IMG/VR virus record: IMGVR_UViG_3300044644_000283
Coordinates: 1-64,000 of that record
Source of the DNA: a virus
Reading direction: 5' to 3' (one strand)
Length of the DNA: 64,000 nucleotides
Part shown: positions 11,401 through 18,165 of the stretch, piece after piece
How positions within the stretch are numbered: the first letter of the stretch is position 1
Layout of the letters: each line of letters begins with the position of its first letter
Position numbers and translations under genes: made by a program
The notes under the pieces: model-generated
The model's database searches: none
Told to the model about the DNA's origin: nothing
Seen by the model: only the letters and a program-made list of their open reading frames with translations

Positions 11401-13988
11401 GGCCACAGAAGCAAGAGCGTTTAAGCCTACGTGATTCTACCGACCCAGATATTCTTGGTCGTGTTGACGAGACAACTACGTCACGTGAAGAGACAGGTTT
11501 CGTTGAGCGTATCACCAAGGCACTGGGTGGCGAGTCCTTCTCCAAGCTCCGTGCACAGGCTTTAAACAGATACCAGCGTCTGGCAGACTACGACAAAGAG
11601 TTGGCCAAGACCATGGGCGGTGCGGCATTCATGGCTGATGCAAGCGCAGAATCTGCGGCTTTGATGTCTGACCTTGCGGCCGGTGTCACTGCGTCTGCTA
11701 TGGGTGTACATGATCGCAACGGTGGTATCCCAGTCTATAAGAATGGCTTCACTACAGTCTTCAATGACAACGGCAAGATCAAAGGCCCAGTTGCCATCTT
11801 TGCTCCGTTGGCTAAATACAACGACCCATTCGTGTATCAGTTGTATCAGTTCTGGGCGGGCGCACAGCGTGGCTCACGCCTGCTGGCCGACGGTAAAGAA
11901 GAGTTGTTTACACAGGCTGACTTAGATCTGGCCAAGAAACTGTGTGATCCAGCTAATCCGGCTGCATCACAATACCCTGAGTTTAAAGAAATTCAGGAAG
12001 ACTGGAACACGTTCAACAATGGACTGGTTCAGTTCCTTGTGGACACAGGTGTCCTGTCTGAAGCTCAGAAGGAAGCCTTCACTAAGCATTCCGACTACAT
12101 CCCGTTCTATCGTCAGATGGATGGCGAGAACACCATCGGCCCCAACATCTTCCAATCTATCTCAGGCGTTAAGGCTCCCAAGAAGATCAAAGGTGGCGAC
12201 GCTCCGTTGGCTGACTTCCTTGAAACGATTGTCCGCAACACCCAGTCTTCTATCCAGATGGGCATGAAGAACGCAGCCGCACAGCGTGCTGTAAACGTGG
12301 CGGTCAAGATCAATCAAGCAGAGCGTTTGGCTAAACCATCCGCAGGCTTGGACATTGTTCAGGTGCTTGAGAACGGCAACATGGTCAGCTACCAAGTCCA
12401 TGACCCGTTGTTCATTGATGCGGTCAAGAGTTTAAACATGCCTGAACTGCCGTTCATCGGCCTGCTGTCTGGCCCGGCCAACCTCTTGCGTAACTTGGTC
12501 ACCAAGGATCCCGGCTTCATGATGGCTAACATGGTGCGTGACTCCATGGCCGCCTACGTGACGAGCGGTGTCAAGATGACTCCAGTCGTGGACACAATCA
12601 AGAACTTCAAGTCTGCCATGGCAGGCACATCGCCAGAGTTCCAAGCCCTTTTAAACGCAGGCTTGCTGGGCGGCTACGAGTTCTCGCAAAACGTCGAGGT
12701 CAGTGCTCAGGCGTTTGAGAAAGAGTTGAAGAAGAAGGCCAGTGGCCAGTCCTTGCTTCAGCGTATTGCTAATCCTAAGACTGCCGCATCATCTTTGTGG
12801 GAAGCACTGGAGAAGGGTACAACTGCATCTGACGCTGCCACAAGGATTGAGGTGTATAAACGCACCCTCGCAGAAACTGGCAACGAGGCAGAAGCTCTGT
12901 TCCGTGCGCTTGAGGTGATGAACTTTAACCGCAAGGGTAGCTCTCCTGTCGTTCGTATCCTGACTGCGGCCATCCCATTCTTGAACGCACGTATGCAGGG
13001 CTTGGATGTCCTGTACCGCGCTTCGTTTGGCAAGCTTGGCCACAAGGATGCGGCCGCTATTCAACGCTCTTTCTTTGTCCGTGGCATGACCATGGCCGCT
13101 CTGTCTTCCATGTACTGGGCAATGACCCACGATGATGACGAGTACAAGCGTCAGGAACAAGAGACTAAAGACAACAACTGGCTTGTCCCATCACTGGGTG
13201 TCAAGATCCCAATCCCATTTGAGATTGGTGTCATCTTCAAAGTCATTCCTGAACGCATCATGGCGTTATCGTTTGGCGACGATACAGGCAAAGACTTCAT
13301 GAAGTCCATGGCACGTCAGTTAAGCAGTACCTTGGCGGTCAATCCTATTCCTCAGGCGGCTCTGCCTTTGGTTGAGGCGACCACCAACTACTCCTTCTTC
13401 ACGCAACGACCCATCATTGGTCAGGGCATGGAAGGGATTGCTCCTGAGTACCAAGTCGGCCCCAACACCTCAGCCATCTCGGCTCAGATTGGATCTGCGT
13501 TAGGTATCTCCCCCATGAAGCTTGACCACATCATTGGCGGCTACACCGGCACGATGGGCATGTACATGGTCAGTGCTTTGGACTCCGTCATGAGCATGAA
13601 TGATGACTCACCCAATGCGTCTAAACGCTTTGAGCAGATGCCAATCATCAAACGTTTTGCGTTGGATCCTGAGGCTAGAGGTACGGTCACCAGTTATTAC
13701 GAGTTGAAGAACGCCACCGATCAGGCTGTGCGTACCTCCAACCTACTGGAACGCACCATGAACTTCGAGGAGCGTGGCGAGTTCATGCGGGACAACATCA
13801 AGATGCTTGCCGCTAAGGACTACATCCTTGACATGGAGAAGACCATGAAGGAGTTCCGTCAGATGCAAGTGATGATCCGTAGTTCTAAGATGGATGCTGA
13901 TGCCAAGCGGGACGCTCTGCTCCGGATCAACCAAGCGCAGAACGCCCTGACGGCTAACATCAATACGCTAAAAGCTAACGTATCGTAA
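5484..13988 (+). CDS. Giant polyvalent ejection protein (metallopeptidase, ART, ParB-like, LPD38 regions)
   Basis: 2834 residues. Regions in order: a short N-terminal domain typical of phage polyvalent proteins (YEIEGPVGATQRQVEAEVL); a Gly/Ala-rich, possibly membrane-active stretch (about 140-190); coiled coil; a zincin motif HESVH at 949-953 with Glu pair at 1013-1014; a conserved helical domain (about 1100-1530, GLGWYSNNYP); an ADP-ribosyltransferase-like domain of the phage polyvalent type (about 1595-1818, MYHGTA at 1601-1606, ending NPDIRYS); a ParB/Srx-like domain (GHEGRHRARA from 1898); and a long C-terminal region resembling large polyvalent protein-associated domain 38. Proteins of this kind are packaged and injected with the DNA. 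Enzyme activities are inferred from motifs. The 3' end overlaps the convergent gene by 14 nt. Confidence 0.9.
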   Translation: MPLYEIKAPDGRTYEIEGPVGATQRQVEAEVLRQFPMAGKTTQELEAAPRAPSTLKDIGLATGQGLAGGIQSLTNLFGVDNAASKALGNVQQSAFEALSPARKEEIARRQELQERAKGDLGKEISTGVGGFFEAPLQTGLQALASSAPIIAGGLIPGGQIAAGASLGARALAGARGATGIGGLMGVGGQKGQDYEAVKQALLAKGVDPMIAEQKAQEAAAYSLENLPRQALAGGAGALEGAFGIEQALANAAKKVSKANGAAALDAPTFKQAVGTSVLGEAAPEAVQAGVGQVGTNVALNQAGIATDLTEGLAGTVAHDALVGAVLGLAVSPAQMSNLQRSHQQAKANAQAEKQAQFDQERQAANEKAMAERAVLEKQTEDIRREMEQKQAIALPAPAEEIPAEEVQVDPLKNPLGNIRKNEVPFDIYKQIDDYRKQAGLPKLKEYSIEDFVDAMPGVNPKAEQALLDELITAKSGYAGEKYTAEDILNQAKRKKVETKTQGFADFLARTTGVNALEKMSQPQLHAAFKALANLPEATDLNILPEGTNARRFDDKQYARALKGVDMFLNDLGAPADPKQVIDTIKEYTNLTEDSHAGAILDAAIKNGDVDLIKSARYEVYDPKTGNALPSTYASKTAAQAAAAKRGLNVRQITTDAIGSPTTSATLPEGFDIREGSFKEGEAPAGYEVSAGEEVLFKANTVEEANAKKASFERTRAGMANARENQITQLNNAVEASQKRLNTLEAQGKGQTTQYEKAAGRHAKLVEETQAKIATLTDEIAKYDPKATPLEVKPTGTKAVGRKGYTVFDQGQAKATYPTRQAAEEGILADMDEKQLQELSQQQGRRAIGKKAEAEIKRRTAAPQTEGKKVSEVLGDIETKKAKAQEKPETPGAKERMAQFEALLGPMLKKFGLEDVSLKIVEDLKAEGSYAKKVIQIALDLGDPVRVLRHESVHALKELGFFTPQQWKALERMAKDQWIDKYLKNRQAMYNGQPMSRYDAYVQEYKGDMDKVTEEAIADAFADFANNKAPAGMLASLLKRLNDFFAALRNALAGAGFQTFEDVFGKVERGELKAGKATEGGEKMSLAGEGVPFSTRGIMERKTSTAQQELGLNTEAVRNRFNNVRDIAKALNQYTLDQFGAMDRNNLTPQQATQIAQAIADEVAYQLGTTAKTGTGLGWYSNNYPNAVSRLAERFPELAENKHARSVFSALVAVTSNGEKVTKNIDNAIKLYADLREGKPLVAMGNRRATALENNLVMIQELLDTHGEDFEKVLLQEITVKEMNARLRERGEDTDGSYLANTVVPAAAVYFGPKLGAFYANLSGSEGYLTMDLWWTRSINRMRGLLMPKATEASIEKFRDMMDQPDATRDEVVAATIPLRNKYEEYGWNTELEHLTGSKEPAKKDEKDAWFKKAKRKAAEAYDQLLYEHNLEKMANTIYKNEFEMLEEAPFTATDRKFMYDAGRKAQQMLRNEGIDLTLADIQAALWYYEKRLYEKLSGRKADDIGYEEAIIAQAREGDGRARPSVVFSEGSDGGVRPKGKSQGADAVRGEFEEDERLSLRDFTETPEFKAWFKDSKIVGQRTGERDARGRLLEDKTKPKIMYHGTARDITSFRPKQANAIFVTADSAFAEDFADASEEYIKKELLYTLPEEEQKRLVQDAIKLALKNKEITQTEFKRLNTNTVNQALETAAVQDNVSKVLKDRMTTGQNVMPVYVSAQKPFDYDNAAHVQQVVDELNKSFDSYGRKIGNQEKPYIATGSWETIENRKVQKAIRDLGFDGFYVKEAGTKNLAVYEPSQIKSAIGNIGTYDATNPDIRYSMRDAADTFDPKALEQYATQSSKSKIKLVNMDIDDFLRLAEFGYDKNKEAGAEQRLNAGIKSSTLPGLTVYTKDGDLRVTGHEGRHRARALQKAGYSTMPVLWESNIIWGAQTDPEAWGYEAKWPDRVYAQKGALHEYASIPMPFTREEAGQDYAGPQKQERLSLRDSTDPDILGRVDETTTSREETGFVERITKALGGESFSKLRAQALNRYQRLADYDKELAKTMGGAAFMADASAESAALMSDLAAGVTASAMGVHDRNGGIPVYKNGFTTVFNDNGKIKGPVAIFAPLAKYNDPFVYQLYQFWAGAQRGSRLLADGKEELFTQADLDLAKKLCDPANPAASQYPEFKEIQEDWNTFNNGLVQFLVDTGVLSEAQKEAFTKHSDYIPFYRQMDGENTIGPNIFQSISGVKAPKKIKGGDAPLADFLETIVRNTQSSIQMGMKNAAAQRAVNVAVKINQAERLAKPSAGLDIVQVLENGNMVSYQVHDPLFIDAVKSLNMPELPFIGLLSGPANLLRNLVTKDPGFMMANMVRDSMAAYVTSGVKMTPVVDTIKNFKSAMAGTSPEFQALLNAGLLGGYEFSQNVEVSAQAFEKELKKKASGQSLLQRIANPKTAASSLWEALEKGTTASDAATRIEVYKRTLAETGNEAEALFRALEVMNFNRKGSSPVVRILTAAIPFLNARMQGLDVLYRASFGKLGHKDAAAIQRSFFVRGMTMAALSSMYWAMTHDDDEYKRQEQETKDNNWLVPSLGVKIPIPFEIGVIFKVIPERIMALSFGDDTGKDFMKSMARQLSSTLAVNPIPQAALPLVEATTNYSFFTQRPIIGQGMEGIAPEYQVGPNTSAISAQIGSALGISPMKLDHIIGGYTGTMGMYMVSALDSVMSMNDDSPNASKRFEQMPIIKRFALDPEARGTVTSYYELKNATDQAVRTSNLLERTMNFEERGEFMRDNIKMLAAKDYILDMEKTMKEFRQMQVMIRSSKMDADAKRDALLRINQAQNALTANINTLKANVS

Positions 13989-14262
13989 GATGACCCCCCT
14001 CGAATAACCATCCAATGGTTGCTCGATGGGCTTCATCCCACTTGTCAAACTTCTGTTGCTTGCTTAGGGTTTTCCCTTGGTCTATGTCTGCATGACAGGT
14101 ATAGCACAAGGCCGCAATACGGTAGTCGTGGGCTTTGAGTCCCATGCCCTTGCCGTCGCGTTGTTGGTTGGAGTGTGCGGCAACCACCGTGCCATCTGTT
14201 GCCCCGCAAATCTGACAAGGCGATTCCCGCACAAGGTCTAGCAGTTGCCTATTCCTGTACAT
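13975..14262 (-). CDS. YbcO-like (DUF1364) nuclease
   Basis: 95 residues with a Zn/HNH-like arrangement: CQIC near residue 16, AAHSNQ in the middle, CYTCHADID near residue 53. This resembles the DUF1364 family (E. coli prophage YbcO, a structure-specific DNA nuclease). It is the last gene of the leftward early block and overlaps the giant virion gene tail-to-tail. It probably acts in recombination together with the annealing protein and exonuclease upstream. Confidence 0.75.
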   Translation of the reverse strand: MYRNRQLLDLVRESPCQICGATDGTVVAAHSNQQRDGKGMGLKAHDYRIAALCYTCHADIDQGKTLSKQQKFDKWDEAHRATIGWLFEGGHLTIR

Positions 14263-14476
14263 CTTGGCTCACACCGTTGGAACGAGCCAAGAAGTCTACA
14301 TAGTCATGGATCTCATGACCCCAGTAGGTTGTATTTTTAAAGCCCAGAAAGCGGCCTGCCAGTCGTTTAAACGCAGCATCCTGCGCTGCCTGCCAAACTT
14401 CAAAGCTCCAACCTCCGTCGTCTTCAAAGGCTTTACTGCCGATGAACTTGCAGAACTCCTGTTTACACTCATTCAT
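14249..14476 (-). CDS. Small conserved phage protein, unknown function
   Basis: 75 residues, rich in aromatic residues and Gln (WSFEVWQAAQDAAF). This FEVWQAAQ-like segment is seen in many small phage early proteins, but no function is assigned. It overlaps both neighbours by 4-14 nt, so translation is probably coupled. Confidence 0.65.
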   Translation of the reverse strand: MNECKQEFCKFIGSKAFEDDGGWSFEVWQAAQDAAFKRLAGRFLGFKNTTYWGHEIHDYVDFLARSNGVSQDVQE

Positions 14477-14703
14477 AGGATGGCCTGAAACTCTGCCAGC
14501 TTCTGAGCGTAGTGACGGGCTTTCTCACTATCGTGAGAACCTTCCTTGTGTCCTGAACGCATGGCGTATTTAATGATGTTTCCCTTCAGGAATCCAATAA
14601 ACTCCTCAGGCGTTAGCACTGCCTCCATCACAGCCCACGGTTGCATTTCCATGTCTTTGTAATGGCGGCCATCTATTTGGTAATCATCTGCTCGTTGAAT
14701 CAT
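14473..14703 (-). CDS. DUF3310 protein (putative nucleotide kinase, T7 gp1.7-like)
   Basis: 76 residues, nearly all the DUF3310 domain: HYKDMEMQPWAVMEA, then FLKGNIIKYAMRSGHK and a Lys/Ala/Tyr-rich end. T7 gp1.7, which carries this domain, is a nucleotide kinase acting on dTMP/dGMP. A role in nucleotide metabolism is likely. The ATGA overlap with the upstream gene indicates coupled translation. Confidence 0.8.
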   Translation of the reverse strand: MIQRADDYQIDGRHYKDMEMQPWAVMEAVLTPEEFIGFLKGNIIKYAMRSGHKEGSHDSEKARHYAQKLAEFQAIL

Positions 14704-14894
14704 TTTGTCTCCTGTGTAAACGTTAGGTAATGTTGCAGCGGGAGCTTGGCTTTTTTCCGTACATGTTTACGTAGCCACTCTGCCCCGCCCAGTTCTTTAA
14801 ACATCAGCCATTCCACATCTGACATGCGGACTTGGCGCCCCCTAAGGGGCTGAGGTGGCTTAGGTCTTGGCAAGCTTAGGTCTCCGTGTAGCAC
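14700..14894 (-). CDS. Small hypothetical protein
   Basis: 64 residues, Pro/Arg-rich at the N-terminus and basic (RKHVRKKAKLP). The start is uncertain: an internal ATG at 14825 would give a 41-residue product that avoids the 35-nt overlap with the neighbour. No family recognised. Confidence 0.5.
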   Translation of the reverse strand: MLHGDLSLPRPKPPQPLRGRQVRMSDVEWLMFKELGGAEWLRKHVRKKAKLPLQHYLTFTQETK

Positions 14895-15048
14895 GATGTG
14901 CCCAACAAGAAGCGCAGTACCACTTGTTAGGACTCATCTGAATACCGCCTTCCGGGGCTTTGGTTTCTTCGCAGCGTGCACAGTGTTTAAACTGGTGTAT
15001 TGGCTGCTTACTGCCAATCTCTAGCTGTTGCTTGGCAAATCCATTCAT
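14860..15048 (-). CDS. Small zinc-finger-like protein
   Basis: 62 residues with two CxxC pairs (CARC and CASC, about 18 residues apart) and a basic tail. This suggests a small Zn ribbon, possibly nucleic-acid binding. It starts by overlap with the stop of the upstream gene. Function unknown. Confidence 0.65.
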   Translation of the reverse strand: MNGFAKQQLEIGSKQPIHQFKHCARCEETKAPEGGIQMSPNKWYCASCWAHRATRRPKLAKT

Positions 15049-15551
15049 GCCATCCCTTTCAATAAGTCTTGGAGTTGTTTAAGTTTCTGTGCGCTAGTCA
15101 GGTTCTCTTGGATCTCAGCTTCAATCTCAAGCGATACATTCTCTAGCTCTGTTGCCACGGCTTTCATCTGCGTGGCTAAGGCGTTAGCCTTGTCTGACAG
15201 GAGCATTAGTCTATCTAAATTGGTGTGCTTGATCTGAGTAACAGGTTTGTTGGATGCCATTTTTTTCTCTTTAAGTTCAGGTTGTTTAGTGGGTTCAATT
15301 GTTGAGGTCTCTTTTACTTCGACACGCAGAAAGGTTCCACGTGTTGGTTCTGTGATTAAGCCTTGGCGTTTAAGCGTATCAAGGCAACCAATGATCGCCT
15401 TGGGATCTCTCATGCTGTAGCCTAGTCGTGCTATCTCTGTAATGATCTGCGATGAAGTCCATGATTCAGCCAGTGGGACTGCCTCATAGACCTTCTTCAC
15501 AGGCGCATTCAGCGTCGTGTACAGTTGTTTAAATCGTGTGTTGCTAATCAT
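15045..15551 (-). CDS. Winged-helix-like protein with C-terminal coiled coil
   Basis: 168 residues. Residues about 15-75 look like a winged helix (ESWTSSQIITEIARLG, then LDTLKRQGLI). A charged linker and a heptad-like helix follow (about 110-165). A second start at 15260 has an AAAGAG sequence 6-7 nt upstream and would give the coiled coil alone. A DNA-binding regulator is plausible but not proven. Confidence 0.6.
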   Translation of the reverse strand: MISNTRFKQLYTTLNAPVKKVYEAVPLAESWTSSQIITEIARLGYSMRDPKAIIGCLDTLKRQGLITEPTRGTFLRVEVKETSTIEPTKQPELKEKKMASNKPVTQIKHTNLDRLMLLSDKANALATQMKAVATELENVSLEIEAEIQENLTSAQKLKQLQDLLKGMA

Positions 15552-15718
15552 TGCTTCATATTCCTGACAAAGATGGCAAAGCTTGCGGCTGTGTCACCAA
15601 ATGGCATCTTGTCAAATTCCTTGGCAACCTCTTCTAGCACTTCGTTACGTGCACCTTGTAACTGTTGCAATGTGTCAAGCAAAACTTTACGCACGGCTTG
15701 GTAATCTTCTTCATTCAT
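15548..15718 (-). CDS. Small hypothetical protein
   Basis: 56 residues from the ATG at 15718, preceded by AGGAG and overlapping the upstream stop as ATGA. A longer frame exists upstream but lacks a comparable ribosome site. Acidic helical protein; no family recognised. Confidence 0.6.
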   Translation of the reverse strand: MNEEDYQAVRKVLLDTLQQLQGARNEVLEEVAKEFDKMPFGDTAASFAIFVRNMKQ

Positions 15719-15975
15719 TTCTTCTCCTTTGGCACATCGTTTAATTGTTTGTAGGATTCCCATCCGGAATCAAAACCTTCTTTGAATCCGTTTTCCCAAG
15801 CACGTCCCCATGCCTGACACCACAGTTCGTAGTACCCGCCATACAGCGGGAATCCTTTGTCAAACAAACCATGCTTAACTAGATGCTTCACATCCTTGCG
15901 CTTGATGAATGCTTCCCAAGCCTTGTCACGGGCTTTGTTATGAATGGGTATGTCGTCAAGTAAGCCTTTACTCAT
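15715..15975 (-). CDS. Small hypothetical protein
   Basis: 86 residues, rich in Trp, Gly and Lys (YYELWCQAWGRAWENGFKEG). No function recognised. It starts in the ATGA overlap with the 44-residue gene upstream. Confidence 0.65.
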   Translation of the reverse strand: MSKGLLDDIPIHNKARDKAWEAFIKRKDVKHLVKHGLFDKGFPLYGGYYELWCQAWGRAWENGFKEGFDSGWESYKQLNDVPKEKK

Positions 15976-16106
15976 TCCAACTCCTCCAATTTAAACAGCG
16001 CGTAGTACACCAGCGGACAATCGCCAAACTGTTTAAACGTATTGATTGCAAGCTGCAACCAAGCTTGTTGCTCGGCAAACTTTTCAAGATCATTAAGACT
16101 CAGCAT
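15972..16106 (-). CDS. 44-residue small protein
   Basis: A short frame that closes the gap between two annotated neighbours. It starts at 16106 inside the 3' end of the upstream gene (14-nt overlap) and ends in an ATGA overlap with the next start. It begins MLSLNDLEKFAEQQAWLQLA and is helical and acidic at its end. The perfect fit to the overlapping-gene pattern of this operon is the main evidence. Confidence 0.6.
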   Translation of the reverse strand: MLSLNDLEKFAEQQAWLQLAINTFKQFGDCPLVYYALFKLEELE

Positions 16107-16278
16107 TTTCCCGCTCCGCTATCAATGCGTCTGCTAATTTGTAAGCATCACGTGCCATCTGATAAACGTTAGTTTCATTGCCGGTGACTAAACCGCTAAT
16201 GATTTGTGCCGCAAAGTAATCGCGCAAGTTCATGCTGACAGCGTGGTCGGTTGTAAAGTATCCAATTGGTTGTTTCAT
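16093..16278 (-). CDS. Small conserved phage protein
   Basis: 61 residues; the middle (LRDYFAAQIISGLV) and end (AYKLADALIAERE) resemble a widespread small phage protein of unknown function. It has overlapping neighbours on the 3' side and an 8-nt gap on the 5' side. Confidence 0.65.
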   Translation of the reverse strand: MKQPIGYFTTDHAVSMNLRDYFAAQIISGLVTGNETNVYQMARDAYKLADALIAERENAES

Positions 16279-16286
16279 ACTGATCC

Positions 16287-16493
16287 TTATTTGTTTAATT
16301 CATTTAACATTTCGTCCGTCAGTTCTCGCACTCGCAGTAGGGCCGCTTCCATATCTGCTTTATGTTTAAACTCACGTGTGATTGCCAACTTAATGTTGGC
16401 CAGAGTGGCGTACATGTCTACGCCCTTCACGGCAAACATTAACTTATGCTCATCCTCCGGATAATCAAATTCCAGAATTGCTTTGCTTTTCAT
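16287..16493 (-). CDS. Small conserved phage protein
   Basis: 68 residues (KAILEFDYPEDEHKLMFAVK). Similar short acidic proteins occur in many phage early regions. Function unknown. It overlaps the upstream gene by 4 nt. Confidence 0.65.
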   Translation of the reverse strand: MKSKAILEFDYPEDEHKLMFAVKGVDMYATLANIKLAITREFKHKADMEAALLRVRELTDEMLNELNK

Positions 16494-16696
16494 GGCGTGT
16501 AAACATTCATAAGAATGACGATCACACCAATCAAAGCTGTACTAAAAACGGCAGTAAGTATTTCTTCACGATTGACTTTGCCGCCAATCAATGCTGACTG
16601 CACCCACAGTTCCTCAGGGGTTGGGGTTGGTGGGGGTGGCGTATACATACAGCCGATCAAAACCTTGCCAGTGTTATACGGTGGGTTCTTTGTCAT
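16490..16696 (-). CDS. Small membrane protein
   Basis: 68 residues. It has a Pro-rich middle (PPPPTPTPEE) and one hydrophobic C-terminal segment of about 20 residues (AVFSTALIGVIVILM), consistent with a single membrane span. Function unknown. Confidence 0.65.
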   Translation of the reverse strand: MTKNPPYNTGKVLIGCMYTPPPPTPTPEELWVQSALIGGKVNREEILTAVFSTALIGVIVILMNVYTP

Positions 16697-16892
16697 AGTG
16701 TTTCTCCAACATAGGTTCGCTGATCCAAAAGCCTTGGGCGTTAAGTAACATGCCTTTGGCCATCATCTCGTCCGGAGTCCGGCAACGTCGATTAACACCG
16801 TGCTTGCCGGTGCGGTGCTTGTCAAACGCAGTGTTGCTGTTGAAGTATTCTTTACAGCCACTGCATTGGTTCCTTGTGCCACTAAGTTTCAC
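16674..16892 (-). CDS. FDXHR-type zinc-binding phage protein
   Basis: CSGC followed by the FDKHR motif and a C-terminal His/Cys matches the phage FDXHR zinc-binding family of unknown function. I choose the GTG at 16892 (72 residues) because GGAGG lies 6 nt upstream. A longer frame from a TTG at 16934 would overlap the neighbour by 53 nt and has no ribosome site. Confidence 0.75.
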   Translation of the reverse strand: MKLSGTRNQCSGCKEYFNSNTAFDKHRTGKHGVNRRCRTPDEMMAKGMLLNAQGFWISEPMLEKHYDKEPTV

Positions 16893-17190
16893 GTGGAACC
16901 TCCAGTCTGCGTTCGACTGCAAGCTCTTCGACAATCAGTTCGGCAAATGATTTACCTGATGGAAAACGCATCTTGGCCGCATTGTTTTGATTGACCACAG
17001 CTATGGCCTTCTCAATCCCTGCGTTGAATCCTGATGTGTATGGGTCACCAGTGGACAGGCGACTGTCAATCGCCTCCCGAATCATTTGAGCCATCGTGAT
17101 CTTCTTAAGCTTGGCAAACTTCTTCATGCGTAAATGCTCGTCTTCGGAGACATACGTCATGAACGGTTTAAACTTCTTAAAATGGGTCAT
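16882..17190 (-). CDS. Ribbon-helix-helix-like DNA-binding protein
   Basis: 102 residues. The N-terminal half (FMTYVSEDEHLRMKKFAKLK, then ITMAQMIREAIDSRL) has the strand-helix-helix pattern of ribbon-helix-helix regulators. The C-terminal half is helical. It is a candidate repressor of the leftward early operon, but no operator was tied to it. Confidence 0.6.
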   Translation of the reverse strand: MTHFKKFKPFMTYVSEDEHLRMKKFAKLKKITMAQMIREAIDSRLSTGDPYTSGFNAGIEKAIAVVNQNNAAKMRFPSGKSFAELIVEELAVERRLEVPRET

Positions 17191-17569
17191 CGATTACTTT
17201 CGTCTTCTCGTAGCTTGCAACCAGTTTGTCAAAGACAATCTGAGCATTTGCTTTGCCGTTAAGTTCTGAGCGGGATTCAATCCCGCAGTGTTTACACAAT
17301 TTCGCTGCTGCATCGTCTTCTGTGTTTACACCAAGAAAGAATTGGAAGTCTTCTTCTCGGCAAAGCATTCCGGCTTTGGCAACTCGATTGTTGTATGGCG
17401 TGGGTGATTCATCATCTTGGATGCGAACCACCGCACAGGCGTAACGTGCACCGACAAAGTCACGGAGGATCTCCTCCGGCACTTCGTCAGGGTGCAGTGA
17501 CAGCGTCAAAATAAAACCAGTGCGGTCTTGTTTTAACGCTACTTTGCGGGCTTCAAATTGCAGAGCCAT
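17177..17569 (-). CDS. Conserved phage protein, unknown function
   Basis: 130 residues. The N-terminal segment (FEARKVALKQDRTGFILTLS, then HPDEVPEEILRDFVGARY) is characteristic of an early protein family found in many proteobacterial phages. A CxxC pair (CKHC) lies near residue 93. Its location beside the SSB-like and annealing genes suggests a DNA-metabolism role. Confidence 0.7.
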   Translation of the reverse strand: MALQFEARKVALKQDRTGFILTLSLHPDEVPEEILRDFVGARYACAVVRIQDDESPTPYNNRVAKAGMLCREEDFQFFLGVNTEDDAAAKLCKHCGIESRSELNGKANAQIVFDKLVASYEKTKVIDDPF

Positions 17570-17855
17570 GGCCGTGCATCAAATCAAACTCTTGCACTTT
17601 GAGCATGGACTGAAGCATCTCGTTGTGCAACTTAAGGCGGGTAATCTGACGGTGCAGATTGTTAATCTCATCACGCAGAAGCATCTGACCTTTGACTAAC
17701 TGACGCTCTTCAACGGAGATCGTGTCACGCAACTTAGCCTTGTGCAGGGTTGTGTGGACATACTGCACCTTTTCACCTAAAGCTTTTGCAATTTCTGGTG
17801 CGGTGGCATTAGGGTTGGCGTGTTTAAACTCACGGATTTTTTCAGCGCGGTTCAT
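17553..17855 (-). CDS. Helix-turn-helix protein with coiled coil
   Basis: 100 residues from the ATG at 17855. Residues about 1-45 (IREFKHANPNATAPEIAKAL) look like a helix-turn-helix unit; the rest is a long helix. A frame extending to 18020 covers the SSB-like gene on the same strand and has no ribosome site, so the shorter start is preferred. Possibly regulatory. Confidence 0.65.
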   Translation of the reverse strand: MNRAEKIREFKHANPNATAPEIAKALGEKVQYVHTTLHKAKLRDTISVEERQLVKGQMLLRDEINNLHRQITRLKLHNEMLQSMLKVQEFDLMHGHGSAI

Positions 17856-17865
17856 AATTTGCTCC

Positions 17866-18165
17866 TTAAAATGGGATGTCGCTGTCGTCAGCGGGAAACT
17901 CTTGGGCTTGGTTCTCTTGGCGTGTACCACCTTGTTGCTGTGGCACAAAGCGGTCAACTGCAATAGAGAGGTAGGTCTTGCCGTTCTTGGCAACCTTCTT
18001 CCAACCTGACAGCTTGACAACAGTCAGGCCGTTCTCGGTCTTGACGTTAGTCAGGTCTTTCATGTTGATGGCAATCGTGCCCCAGTAGTCGGGTGACTTT
18101 GGAGTCTTCTTGCTTTGGGTTGCGAACAGGGAGCCTGTGTCGGGACGTGTTTCGTAATCGCTCAT
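17866..18165 (-). CDS. SSB-like protein with acidic C-terminal tip
   Basis: 99 residues. A beta-rich core (WGTIAINMKDL...VVKLSGWKKV...YLSIAVDRFV) is followed by a flexible tail ending DDSDIPF. That ending closely matches the protein-interaction tip of bacterial single-strand-binding proteins (DDDIPF). Together with the adjacent annealing protein and exonuclease this indicates a phage ssDNA-binding protein. The fold assignment is inference. Confidence 0.7.
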   Translation of the reverse strand: MSDYETRPDTGSLFATQSKKTPKSPDYWGTIAINMKDLTNVKTENGLTVVKLSGWKKVAKNGKTYLSIAVDRFVPQQQGGTRQENQAQEFPADDSDIPF

